In this document: piece after piece, positions 1 through 9,137 of the stretch | Layout of the letters: the number at the start of each line of letters is the position of its first letter | Position numbering within the stretch: position 1 is the stretch's first letter | Assembly (NCBI GenBank): GCA_009602735.1 | Contig: WELA01005791.1 | Location: 686,029-708,670 of the forward strand | Reading direction: 5' to 3' | Length of the DNA: 22,642 bases | Source: Mesotaenium endlicherianum | Lineage: Eukaryota; Streptophyta; Zygnematophyceae; Zygnematales; Mesotaeniaceae | The notes under the pieces: generated by a model | The model's database searches: none | The model's input: only the letters and a program-made list of their open reading frames with translations | Told to the model about the DNA's origin: nothing | Program-made: the position numbers and the translations under genes

Positions 1-80
<80 letters not shown>
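1..80. repeat. (CT)n microsatellite, 40 uninterrupted units
   Basis: Positions 1 to 80 are pure CT dinucleotides with no interruption, and the array is cut by the left window edge, so the true length is longer. The absence of point changes suggests a young or actively slipping tract. A short CTG/GTG-rich trinucleotide patch follows at about 113-190. Confidence 0.97.
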
Positions 81-83
<3 letters not shown>

Positions 84-244
84 CTGTATCAGACGTCCAC
101 ATTGTGTCCTCGTGCTGCTGCTGCCGCTGATAATGCTGGTGGTGGTGGTGCTGCTGCTGCTGCTTCTGCTGCTGGTGGAGGAGGTGGTGACAGGTGGTGG
201 GCTCGCGGCACCCGCACAACACTGTGAAGGCCACCTTTAAAGCC

Positions 245-562
245 CTCAGCCTGGTGTGCCATTCCCCCTCCCCTCCTTTCTTCCCCCTCCCTGCTCTTTG
301 CTCCGTCCCTCCTCCTCCCTCCGTCCGCCCTTCGCTCCCTTGTCCTGCTCCCTCCCTGCCTTGCTCCCTGCGTCTGTCCCTCCCTTCCACCTTCCATTTC
401 TTCTTCCTTCCCCTCCTCCCTCTCTTCCCCCTTTCCTCCCTCCCATCCCCTCCTCCCCCCCCCCACAGTTACGGTTTTCTCGTCCTTTGCTTCCCCCCTC
501 TCTTCTCTTTCTCCCCTTTCCGGCTCCCTCCCTTTCTGCCTCCCTTCCTCTTCCCTTTTTTT
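245..562. repeat. Long pyrimidine-rich (C/T) tract, low complexity
   Basis: About 320 bases of the plus strand are almost entirely C and T, made of irregular CCCT, CCTT and TTCC blocks with C-runs near 450-466 and a T-run near 556-563. Long open frames here on both strands give only Ser/Pro/Leu or Gly/Glu/Arg low-complexity peptides, so I do not call a gene. Such homopurine-homopyrimidine DNA can form triplexes, but that is not shown here. Confidence 0.85.
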
Positions 563-1313
563 TGAAAGATGCCAGGGGCCCGTCTAGCCATGCGGAGAGC
601 CGGGGGTTTTTCAACAAGGGCTGGCCGTCAATTTCTGTGGGGACGTGGCCATGGCTAAGTGGAAGGCCGGGACGCATTTCAGACGCGACGCTGTCACTGC
701 AGAGTGTGTCGCTGGCGAGAGAGACGGAAATGTGTTCTGCTTAACCTGCTTGACCTGACGTTTGATGTCGCAACAGGGTCTTATCTACTATCCTGGGAAA
801 AGAGAGCGTGCCGTGTCTCATTCTACTTGAATGTCTCGAGGGGCTGACTTTTGAGGAGGAAGGGAGGGAGGGAGAGCAAGCGAGCTTTGCAACAGACCCT
901 CGTTCCCTTCCCTGCGTTTTTCCCTCCCCTGCGTTTTCATCTTCATTACGATGACCACATGACGAACGCTTCTAGAACGTTCTTCTAACCAGAAAATAGG
1001 TGAGCCTCATGCGTGGTGGCCAGCGGCAGGAGAGGGGCAGGCAGGAGCTCTTGGTGTGCGTGGTGCTATTGGCGTTCAGATTTGGGGCTTTGGCGGGGAC
1101 CAGGCGGGGGCCAGGGTGGATTCCGGGCCCAATTGTGCCGTACTTGCTGTTGGCTGTTGTGCACGAGTATTATGCTGGAGCAATTTTCACGCGCATCTTG
1201 CGGTTGGGGTAGGAGATTTTGCAGGCGCTGGTGGGGACGCGTGCTCGTGGCTCTTCAGGGAAATACGGATAAGGTCATTCGGTCTAAGAGTTTCAGGGCT
1301 AAGAGTTTGGTCT
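563..1313. other. Non-coding stretch, no gene recognised
   Basis: Open frames in this stretch are short and give no protein family I recognise. A purine patch with repeated GGGA lies at about 853-875. Nothing else here can be supported. Confidence 0.5.
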
Positions 1314-1504
1314 CATGCACGATGATGACCCCTTGTGCTGACGACCAATTTCTCCGTTTGCCGTTCGCTGTTTGCTGTGTGACGCGCGTGCGCAGCTGAC
1401 GTCCCCCTATGAGCACTTGCATGCACGATGACCCCTTGTGCTGACAACTGTTTCCCGTTTGCCGTGTGATGCGTACGCAGCTGACGTCCCCGTCTGAGCA
1501 CTTG
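1314..1504. repeat. Degenerate tandem duplication (about 106 and 85 bp units)
   Basis: Unit 1 (1314-1419) and unit 2 (1420-1504) both begin with CATGCACGATG and share in order ACCCCTTGTGCTGAC, a CCGTTTGCCG-type core, CGCAGCTGACGTCCCC and GAGCACTTG. Unit 2 lacks about 20 bp in the middle. The colinear order of shared blocks shows a local duplication followed by divergence. I see no coding function. Confidence 0.85.
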
Positions 1505-1571
1505 GCGGCCATGCAGGCCTCCTCCTCATAGCCATTCCTCACGATACCTCACGATAGGTGCAATTACTGAA

Positions 1572-1645
1572 TTTCGGTTCCTGGCTCCAGTTTCCGGATT
1601 TCGATTCTTAAGTTTCGGTTCCCTCTCGGTTCCGTTGCGGTTCCC
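1572..1645. repeat. Short degenerate direct repeats of TTTCGGTTCC
   Basis: Variants of TTTCGGTTCC or CGGTTCC occur about five times within 75 bases, spaced irregularly. Just before them CCTCACGATA is duplicated in tandem at about 1537-1556. No function is evident. Confidence 0.6.
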
Positions 1646-1810
1646 AGTGCGGGGTGGGGTGTGGTTTTCTTTGGTATCTGGGTGGGAAAGTCAAGGGCCC
1701 TGTTCAGACAATACACTGGCCTTGCTGATCCGGCCTTGCATCAGCCCCCCGCCCTTCTTCCTCTACGGAGCCGGGTGGCACCAAAACCATATCATATGCA
1801 TGACTCAGTG

Positions 1811-1833
1811 ACATCATGTGAGTGACATGATGT
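1811..1833. repeat. Perfect 9-bp inverted repeat, 5-nt loop
   Basis: ACATCATGT (1811-1819) and ACATGATGT (1825-1833) are exact reverse complements separated by GAGTG. It could form a small hairpin. It sits in non-coding DNA with no neighbouring gene. Confidence 0.8.
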
Positions 1834-1926
1834 GAAGCATGGTAAAGCAGCCCATGTGCACTTATGCAGATCCATTTCACCAATTGCAGTTAAGCTACCA
1901 TCCTTACAGTGGGTTTCTACTAAACT

Positions 1927-1969
1927 CTCAGACAACCAGAAAATCAGCAACCCCTCAGACAACCAGAAA
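1927..1969. repeat. 16-bp direct repeat CTCAGACAACCAGAAA
   Basis: The 16-mer occurs at 1927-1942 and again at 1954-1969, a 27-bp period. It is a short local tandem duplication in non-coding sequence. Confidence 0.8.
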
Positions 1970-2000
1970 TAGAATTTGAAGGACTGTCCAAAAATGCAAG

Positions 2001-2050
2001 AAATTGTGCAGCCAACCAGGAGGACTGGTCGTGGCCGGCTGCACAAATTT
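2001..2050. repeat. Inverted repeat with 13-bp arms
   Basis: AAATTGTGCAGCC at 2001-2013 pairs with GGCTGCACAAATTT at 2037-2050 apart from one extra T, leaving a loop of about 23 nt. It may be a stem-loop or the end of a small decayed mobile element. I found no target duplication to decide. Confidence 0.7.
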
Positions 2051-3035
2051 GTATCGCCCGCATCCTATTGGCAGTCTGGCCTTAAGCACCAGTCGTCAAA
2101 CATGCTCCTGCTTAGGAGGCCGCCAATAGGTCAGCATTGACCGCGATCTCCGTCAAAGTGTCCGCTTCAAACTCTACAAAGTAGGCATCTGTTGCTGCCA
2201 AGCAGCCGGAGAACTTTGCTCTTGTGCGAGCCCAAAAACTCAACTCCTTTGTGTTTATAACAATCTTGCAAAGGTTTTTCACATGAGCAAACGCAGATAC
2301 AACTGAAGTCTCAAGCAGTGAATTTATGTTCATGTATTAGGGGATATAAGTATTTTGTTACAGCGAATTGCATCTCAGCATTGCACACCAACAAAAGTAC
2401 TGGATATTCAAGTATGGCGAGAATCAATGTCACAGTAAACAGTCAAATTACAAGCTTGAGGCCTACACCTAAGTCTGAAAAATGATGTGTTCAAAAGGGT
2501 AAACAAGAGCCCTGCGCCACGCTATGTACAAAATTCATAAATTACGTCTATGTATATGACTGATTACATATGTCATCATACATATGCCAGATAGCTCTGG
2601 CAACAAGTTGTGCCTGCTACGCTCAAGCATTCACAACAGCCCCTTGCCGCGCAAGGGAGGTTGGAGAAATGTATGAATAAGTAGCTGCTGCTATGGCGCA
2701 TGCCAAGTCAGAACTGCTGCAATAGGAGGCAATCCAGGTCAAATGAGGTCAACCCAGGTCGACCCCAACACTGGTTTTCCGATCTCCCCAAAAACAGGGG
2801 CCAAAACTCATCAAGCATGGGAGCTACCCAAAACTACCAAAAATTACGTAAAGCGCCACCTGTCATCCAATCTACTTGTTAACAGCATCCACGACGTTCA
2901 CTTCGTCGACACAGTCAACCACAGTCAAGAGTCTACCTGGCCTCATTCGTCATCGTCGCTACTTAAAAAGAAGCCGCCTTCACCTTTGCCACCGCCGCCT
3001 AGGCCCTACGCGACAACAGTTTGGCGCGCCCTGCT
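2051..3035. other. 3' flank of the amylase gene, no other gene seen
   Basis: This stretch lies downstream of the amylase stop codon on the minus strand and should contain the 3' UTR. No open frame in either strand resembles a known protein. Three AGGTCA-like hexamers sit at about 2735-2760 without an evident role. I could not identify a poly(A) signal with confidence. Confidence 0.4.
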
Positions 3036-3426
3036 TCACGCATGCTTCTTCTCCCACACGCAGTAGTCCTTGCCCGAGGCGCGGATGTTCCACTCGTTGC
3101 CAGGTGGCGTCAGATTGCCAATATCGTACCTGGACCCTAACTTGACCACCACTCGATCGGCGATTGTGGCGACGTACACGTCGGCCTCGGCGAGGGCAAT
3201 GTGCACGTCGCTGTCGGCCTTGATGCCATTGCGGCGGCGGACGTCGATGAGCTCTTTGATCTCATCCTTGAGATCCCAGTCGTAGAAGTGGTCGTAGAAC
3301 TGAGGGGGGGAAAACAGGGACAAGAGAAGAGAAAGAAAAATGAGTCAAGATCATTATTAAGATAAGAAAGAACATATAAATACATAATGGCTGTAGAATT
3401 ATCCAGCGTGGGGGCCGGGGGTGCCG

Positions 3427-3498
<72 letters not shown>

Positions 3499-3872
3499 GA
3501 GAGAGCGCTTGCTCGCCAACGAGACAGGCTAGTGAGACAGAAGGTCCAAGGACACAGGCTGGCTTGCTCGCCGTCGAGACAAAGAGATAGAGCGATAGAG
3601 GGGGAGATAGAGCTATGAAGGGAGAGATAGAGCAGAGGGGACGCAGCGTGTGCGACGGCCACCGACGCACCACGCAGGGCACCCCGGGGTGCGTGAGGAT
3701 GTAGGCGTATCCTTGCATGACCTTGTCGCCGGGAAAGGGCCATAACTTCTGCGTGGAGCCCGTGTCGTGGTTGTCCAGGAACGTCACCGCCTTGGCAGGC
3801 CAGTACCCGATCATGCCTGCAGCACACACACCCACACGCACACACACGCACACACACACGCGCACACAAACG

Positions 3873-3916
<44 letters not shown>

Positions 3917-6385
3917 CACACACACACACACACACGCATGCACACGTATACCCACGCACACATGTTTACACAGACATTTACACACAAGAGTCGGTCACTG
4001 TCAGTTGCAGCAAGAATACGTGCTTTTACAGTCAAGACTCTGGCACAGGGAGAGGGGGGGGGCTGACAGCTTGGCATCTGGCTGCGACTGGTACCAGAGA
4101 GAAGGGGCAACCAGACTCAGAGACATCAAGCCCCCACTGCAGCTGGCTTAGTTTACCACTTCACATACTCTGCCACCCTAGACGCGCGTGGGAAGAGCAT
4201 GTGGGAGCTGCAGAGGAGGATGCGTGCGTTGTCTGTGACGGGGTTCCAACGTCCTTCTCCTCCGGCTTTGACGGTGAATGCAAAGAGGCGAGCAAAGATT
4301 TTGCAATGGTGTGAGAGATGGCTGCCACCAACTGAGTGGGGGAGTTCTTTGACACACGGGTGAGCTGACAGCATTGGAAGGCGGAGCAGGGGGGGGTGCG
4401 ACTTGATTTTAAAACCAAGAGTCACGTTGATGATTGCCTTGGTCCCAAATCCAGGCATGTGGCATCGTGTGGAAAGTTGAAACGATGACGACACATAAAC
4501 AATAAGATCTTTTTTAAAAATCAAAAGGAAAGAGGGGGGGAGGGGGGGGGGCAAGGCAGCATAGCATACCGGGAGGCTTGCCGTGGGGGTCAACGAGACG
4601 CCACAGCTGGCCCTGCACAGCCTCCTGCAGGATGCCCTTGGTGGTGAAGTCAAAGGCGGCGGACCGGTTGCCCGTCGCGTTGACCCAGTCAACAAGCCTC
4701 TGCCGGTGGCCGTCCTGGTTGTAGTCCAGCCCTGCGCCTGCGCTGTTGTAGCTCATGCTCGTCCAGAACTCTCCCACGGAAAATTCTGGCTGAGTGGCCT
4801 CGTTGTAGATCCCGACGTACTCCCCCCCGTAGCCCTTACAGAAGTCAAACCTCCACCCGTCAAACCCCACGTCCTCCTTCAGCCACCGCATCCAGGCCTC
4901 GAGGTCGCTCTGGACGCGCGTGTTTGTGTGGTCGATGTCGGGGGCGGCGCCGTAGTCGTCCCCGGTGTCCGGGCGGCCCCGGCCGGCGTAGGAGGTGTCC
5001 CCCTGGGTGATGGCCCAGGAGCCCCAGTCGAGCCGGTCGTCGGGCGTGCCCCCCTCAAAGATGTTCCACACGCCGTGCTCGTCCTGCTTGCTGCCGCACC
5101 TGTGGTTGATGACGATGCCGGCCACCGCGCGGACGCCGGCGGCGTGGAAGGCGTCGATGAGCTCCCTGAGCTGCTGCTCGTTGCCGAACTTGGAGGCGTT
5201 CAGATCGTACAGCTGCGAGGGCATGTAGCCTGTGAATCCACCAAAGAAAGAAAAAGCACAAGAAAAGTAACCCGCATTAGCTTCACATTTTACCAACAAA
5301 CTCAGTAAGTAATAATAGGCACCCAACAGAAACGTGTTTGCTCGGCTTGTTATCTACTTACTAATAATACAGTTGCAAATTGACCAAAGAATTCTTTACC
5401 TTACACATCACCCAGGACTCGCGGCAAAACACTTACAATAGCGCCTCTAGGCCAGGGAGGGAAATGCCTTCACCGCTATCATACCTTGAGGAGAAACAGA
5501 GGCACTGGGAGGGGGCAGCCAGATGTCAGTGAAGCCAGCAGCAGCCAAATCTTCTGGAAGCCTCTTGAGGATATTGTACCACCCCCCAGGGGCATTGCAG
5601 GACTCCCAGTTGAAAGCCTGCAGACACACAGGAGAGGCACAGGAGAGGCACAGGAGAGGCACAAAAAGAGGCACAAAAGAGGCACTCTTGTGGTGAGTGT
5701 AAGTGAATATTGCTTGAGAGTGTGGATTACAATGCCTCAGGTGCATTGAGGAGTGCGTTCGACGCGAGATACTTTCTATGGCAGCCTGAAGGGAGGCTTA
5801 TATAACATAGCAGCAAACGAAGTCAGCAGATCGCTGCCTGAAGAGACATGGCGTCTCAGTAAACAAGAAGTGAACAAGTAGGCATGTCTTTAACACACAT
5901 GACTTGCTTTTAACTGGTAACCTGCCCGAATCCATGAGAAAAACAAGTGAGAAGGATAGCCAAGGCTATTGTAATGACCTATCTAGCTTCCATCCCACGA
6001 TACTTTCTCCTGACTCAAACTCATAACATGTTCACTCTAAATAACATAGCTACCAATAAACAGCTGCATGAGCCAAGACCTGGAACAGAATGCACTTGAG
6101 TGGGTCCGCCTTGATGTTGCCACCCCTTGGACCTGATGACCCCGACCCTAGAGCTGACTTAGTTGTGGAAGACAGCTTTGTGCATCGTCTCCGTGACTTG
6201 AAAATTTCAGGGGAATTCTTGGGTACAGCTGTGACAAGTTTCGTACTTCTGAGGCTAACTGATGCACTCAGGGGCGCTAAATCACTGACATAGACCTTCA
6301 CGCCCACTCCTCTTGAAGCCTGAGTTATGGCACTAAGATCTAGGCGCAGACCTGAGATTGCAGAGAAATTCAATGCAGCTGCCAT
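3036..6385 (-). CDS. AMY: Plant-type alpha-amylase (GH13), five exons, plastid-transit-like N-terminus
   Basis: The enzyme hydrolyses internal alpha-1,4 bonds of starch. Minus-strand exons are 6385-6080, 5617-5485, 5229-4570, 3816-3671 and 3299-3036. All four introns are GT-AG, the phases fit exactly, and the total is 502 codons plus TGA. Residues 1-102 are rich in Ser/Ala/Arg/Lys with few acids and resemble a chloroplast transit peptide, so plastid location is inferred. The barrel starts at FNWES (104-108). The catalytic set is complete: nucleophile Asp275 in GWRFDF, acid/base Glu300 in VGEFW, and Asp384 in DNHDTGSTQ. The C-terminus ends in [11 protein letters not shown], matching the plant beta-sheet domain C. 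Length is close to plant AMY1/AMY2 plus about 90 N-terminal residues, with no room for the CBM45 modules of AMY3. Oddity: conserved region I reads GIVINH, where plants have DIVINH. I chose ATG 6385 (MAAAL). The frame is also open from an ATG at 6511. Confidence 0.93.
3300..3670 (-). other. Amylase intron 4 (GTGCGT...CCTCAG), CT-rich
   Basis: This 371-bp intron lies between Val415 and Phe416, phase 0. It contains a GA/CT microsatellite at 3429-3505 that reads CT in the transcript, and further GAGATAGAG-type repeats at about 3583-3632. The donor was chosen because it joins the PCV and FYDHF segments in the register expected for plant amylases. Confidence 0.85.
3429..3505. repeat. (GA)n microsatellite inside amylase intron 4
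   Basis: About 38 GA units interrupted once by a C at 3491. In the gene's transcript it reads as a long CU tract roughly 130 to 205 nt upstream of the 3' splice site. Open frames running through it on either strand are artefacts of the repeat. Confidence 0.95.
3817..4569 (-). other. Amylase intron 3 (GTATGC...CTGCAG)
   Basis: This 753-bp intron splits the Gly367 codon (phase 1). Its 3' end is almost entirely a GT/GC dinucleotide array, and its 5' end carries C-runs in the transcript (plus-strand G-runs at 4533-4551). The stretch between, about 3963-4510, has no recognisable feature. Confidence 0.88.
3821..3962. repeat. (CA)n/(GT)n imperfect microsatellite abutting a splice acceptor
   Basis: About 140 bases of CA repeats with CG, CCCA and TGCA interruptions. 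In the transcript this is a GU-rich run ending four bases before the CAG acceptor of amylase intron 3. It replaces a conventional polypyrimidine tract. Confidence 0.93.
5230..5484 (-). other. Amylase intron 2 (GTATGA...TTCACAG)
   Basis: This 255-bp intron splits the Gly147 codon (phase 1) between the PQ and YMPSQ segments. It is AT-richer than the flanking exons, as expected for a plant-type intron. Confidence 0.9.
5618..6079 (-). other. Amylase intron 1 (GTCTTG...TCTGCAG)
   Basis: This 462-bp phase-0 intron separates CILFQ (exon 1) from AFNWES (exon 2), a position inside the first barrel strand. The donor deviates from consensus after GT. Its acceptor tract is built by the 11-bp minisatellite at 5630-5685. 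Confidence 0.88.
5630..5685. repeat. 11-bp minisatellite, five copies, in amylase intron 1
   Basis: Three perfect AGGAGAGGCAC units (5630-5662) are followed by two variants of 12 and 11 bp (5663-5685). In the transcript it reads as GTGCCTCT-type units just upstream of the intron 1 acceptor. It supplies most of the pyrimidines there. Confidence 0.92.
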
Positions 6386-6953
6386 TCTTGCTGCTTGATT
6401 GTTATGTCTGAGACTCGAGTGATTTCTACGATAATATAGGAGGCTCAAATGACTGTAGTTTGACCAGATACCAGACGCCTGCTGCGTAATGTGCGTGGTG
6501 GGATATTGCAATAGCCAAAGTCTTATTACTGTTTACAGCGACCCAATTCACCCGTGACCTGGCACGCCGCTGTACCATGTTGTACCTCGTCGCAAGTCGT
6601 TTGGCGCTATTGACCGCTATTGACAATCGAAACGAATCAATTCTAAAAACTCGTCAGGCAACACTGACCCACACCACCACGGTCTCCGACCTGCATACCA
6701 CCTCAGAGACGCACTTTTCACGCTTTGACTGGAGGGTGTGTTCCCGCCCGACAAGCCGAATGCGTCCGCCAATCTGGTCGAGTCAAATTACCAAAAGCCT
6801 CCACAAACCACAGAAAATGCGATTGGAGGTCGCGAACACGGGCTGCAACTGGTTACTGCAGTAGAGGAGTCTGGAGATCGACAACCGCTCGGGTACGGTT
6901 GTGTAAACATCGGACCATTAACATACGGTCTGGGGTGATCTGGGCCCCATGGT
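6386..6953. other. Upstream flank of the amylase gene; promoter region not resolved
   Basis: This should hold the 5' UTR and promoter of the minus-strand amylase gene. I see no convincing TATA box at a fixed distance, and no other gene. The reading frame of exon 1 stays open up to an ATG at 6511, so the 5' end is uncertain. Confidence 0.4.
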
Positions 6954-7016
6954 AGTCTGGAGTCTGGAGTCTGGAGTCTGGAGTCTGGAGTTTGGAGTCA
7001 GGACTCAGGACTCGGG
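6954..7016. repeat. 7-bp tandem array AGTCTGG, nine copies
   Basis: Five perfect AGTCTGG units (6954-6988) are followed by four variants: AGTTTGG, AGTCAGG, ACTCAGG and ACTCGGG. Divergence grows towards the right end. The period equals that of plant telomere repeats, but the sequence is not TTTAGGG or a simple variant of it. Confidence 0.93.
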
Positions 7017-7908
7017 GAGCTGCATCAAGCTGCATGCCAACTGCGCACTCTAGGTACTGACCCTCCGGCCCTTACGAAGTTGGAGTTCCATCGAACACGA
7101 ATGGAAACCTGACGAACAATATTACTTACTAAGGGCGGGAGGAGGGAGGGGGGGGGGTCCGAAGGCAATTAAAAAGATGGAATCTCAACTTCATAGTGTG
7201 CAAATTGCATGCGTTCCAACTATTATCAAGTCTTTAACCTACCTAGTCTCTCGTGCTTTCACCTCATTTATTTCATTCATCTCATTTTTCTCATTTTTTG
7301 CAGCTGGAATACAAAAATAGTACCCATTAACCTAATGTGGTCAATAGAGAAAGAGAGCACGCCCTGAGCACGCCGCTCGATTGCAAATAATATACGATTG
7401 ATATTATAAGAAATATATTATGCTTCAATACTCGGATCTCTGCTTCCAGCCCCGAACAGCACAGGCCACATCGACTCAGATCTATAACGAGCGCGGATCG
7501 TGTCGCACACTCATATGTATAACCTCCTGAAAGTTTTGGTCTTATTATGTTGTACTGCGACAAGATGTGAGCTTGGTGGAGCTCGGCTGCACTAGTTTGT
7601 TGTGTGTCAGTAGTTACGGCTGGTTACGGCCAACTACGGTGCACAAAGTCGAATACATCAATTCCGGGTGTTGCGCAATCGCTTAAATTCAATCCAATCG
7701 AAGATCGACGACATGTGTCAAAGCTAGATTTGTGATATATCAATTCATATATGCAATATTCATCTATTTCATAATGAGGCAGCTACCGCCTTAATTTAAA
7801 AAAACTAAACATCGATGTCAGTATCGAACGTACATAAGCTACTCTCTAAGTCTTAACCAGTCAATGCAGGACAAGCAAGTGTAGAAACAGATCTCTCTCT
7901 TTTCGCCC
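7017..7908. other. Non-coding AT-rich stretch, no gene recognised
   Basis: Open frames are short and unrelated to any family I know. A strong plus-strand pyrimidine tract ending in TTTTTTGCAG lies at about 7262-7303, but no coding exon follows it. A G-run sits at 7144-7157. Confidence 0.45.
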
Positions 7909-8303
7909 ATGTCCGGCAAGATACAACAACGCGTTTTGCAACACTTAGCTTCCGTTGTTAGTCAACTTCCTCAGCCGCCTAGCTCAACAGTCATGGCGGC
8001 TTCGGCGGACAAGTCTGCCGAAGTCATTATGACAGGAGATAAGGGTAAGCGAGCGGAGGGCTCGAGTAGCTTGGGTTCATGCATCAGCCCCAGTTTCCTC
8101 CTTTTGGGGGCCCTCCTCTGTTAGGTCCTCCTCAGCAGCAGCAGTTCAAGGCAAGAATAGCATAGCAATTAAATGCAGATGATCAGGTCATTGGACCAAT
8201 GATGATGTAATGAGCCTGGGATTCCACTGCAGAAATAGAATACTTCCTGGAAGAATGTCTAATGTAATGTATACTTGTATTTGAGAATGCAGAAATTGCT
8301 TCG
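7909..8303 (+). pseudogene. Possible 5' (gag-like) remnant of the DIRS-type element
   Basis: An ATG at 7909 opens a 71-codon frame beginning MSGKIQQRVLQHLAS. In another frame from about 8079 the sequence reads as a Pro/Gln-rich segment (MHQPQFPPFGGPP), after which stops appear. It precedes a DIRS-type reverse transcriptase on the same strand, and proline/glutamine-rich N-terminal ORFs are common in retroelement gag proteins. The assignment is inference from position and composition, not from a recognised domain. It may be unrelated. Confidence 0.3.
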
Positions 8304-9106
8304 TTGGAGTCTAGAATGCTTACATCGCTCTATGGAGCAGCGAGCATCGCAAATGAGGCCAAATTGCCTGTGTTAATGGAAAATATGAATATGGATGTGA
8401 GATTGAGAAATGGTTTCCCATGGTGGAACAGACGCAGTAACAGTTCATTTGTGTTGTCAGTTATCAAATTTGGTTATGAGTTAAGGTCAAATTCTCTGGG
8501 GAAACCTGAGAGATATGAAAAGAAAATCATGGTGGCATCAGGAAATTTCCTAACTTCGTGAAGAAGGAGATTGAAGAGTTGCTAGACTCTGGAGCAGCAA
8601 TAAGATGGCTACATCAAGAAAAGCCGGTATGTGTATCCTCACTGAACGTGGTTGAGGGAAAGAAACTGAGGCTAATTTTGGATCTCAGGATTCATAACAA
8701 GCATTTAGAAACAATACCCTTCAAGTATGAGGGTCTGCAGAAGCTGCCAGATGTGATTGAAAGAGGTTGCTTCTTTTTTTCTTTGGACCTCAAATGTGAC
8801 TATCATCATATCAGGATGAACCAGAATTTTGTAAAGTATTTGGGATTCCATTATGAAGGCCTGTACTACGTCTATACTAGCTTGCTTTTTGGCTTAGCTA
8901 GTGCCCCCTATGTCTTTACAAGAGTCATCAAAGAACTAGCTGGTTCATGGAGAGCAGATGGGATCAGAATGATCCCCTATCTAAATGACATGCTATTTTT
9001 TTGTAGAAGTCAAAACGAACATGCAGAAGTTCAAGAAAGAGTCCTGGCTGATTGCAGGGATGCTGGCCTGCTGCTCAATTTTCAGAAGTTACAATTGGAG
9101 ATGTAG
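8304..9106 (+). pseudogene. DIRS/PAT-type reverse transcriptase fragment, inactive
   Basis: Two overlapping frames, 8304-8561 and 8558-9106, encode a partial reverse transcriptase broken by a one-base shift near 8556. The second frame shows the DIRS-type order: EIEELLDSGAA, LNVV, LRLILDLR, HLETIPFKYEGL, SLDLKCDYHHI, YLGFHYEG, FGLASAPYVFT and PYLNDML. FKYEGL and LASAPYVFT are typical of tyrosine-recombinase retrotransposons rather than LTR elements. The active-site box usually written YxDD reads YLND, so the second catalytic Asp context is altered. There is no RNase H, methyltransferase or recombinase downstream. The fragment ends just before the truncated LTR of element 1. Reverse-transcriptase identity is secure; the DIRS assignment is fairly secure. 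Confidence 0.82.
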
Positions 9107-9137
9107 GAAAACCTAGCTGTTTCTAAGCTTTGTCATA

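Noticed and set aside
194..744. Overlapping long frames in the C/T-rich tract
   Set aside because: Low-complexity Ser/Pro/Leu or Gly/Glu/Arg peptides caused by base composition; no domain or start context.
3137..3985. 282-codon minus-strand frame with Val-Cys and Ser-Leu runs across amylase introns
   Set aside because: It runs through two microsatellites and mixes intron with out-of-register exon sequence; the spliced exon model explains the region fully.
4583..5308. 241-codon plus-strand frame opposite the large amylase exon
   Set aside because: It is the antisense shadow of a GC-rich exon; the minus strand gives an unambiguous GH13 sequence with catalytic residues.
5618..5746. In-frame hydrophobic extension upstream of the AFNWES exon that resembles a signal peptide
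   Set aside because: It is encoded by the minisatellite pyrimidine tract directly before a good CAG acceptor, and exon 1 at 6385-6080 ends with the expected CILFQ at a GT donor.
6954..7016. Interstitial telomere repeat
   Set aside because: Period is seven, but the unit AGTCTGG or its complement does not match TTTAGGG or common algal variants.
7262..7320. Strong plus-strand acceptor-like sequence (pyrimidine tract then TTTTTTGCAG)
   Set aside because: No open frame of recognisable content follows, and stops appear within a few codons.
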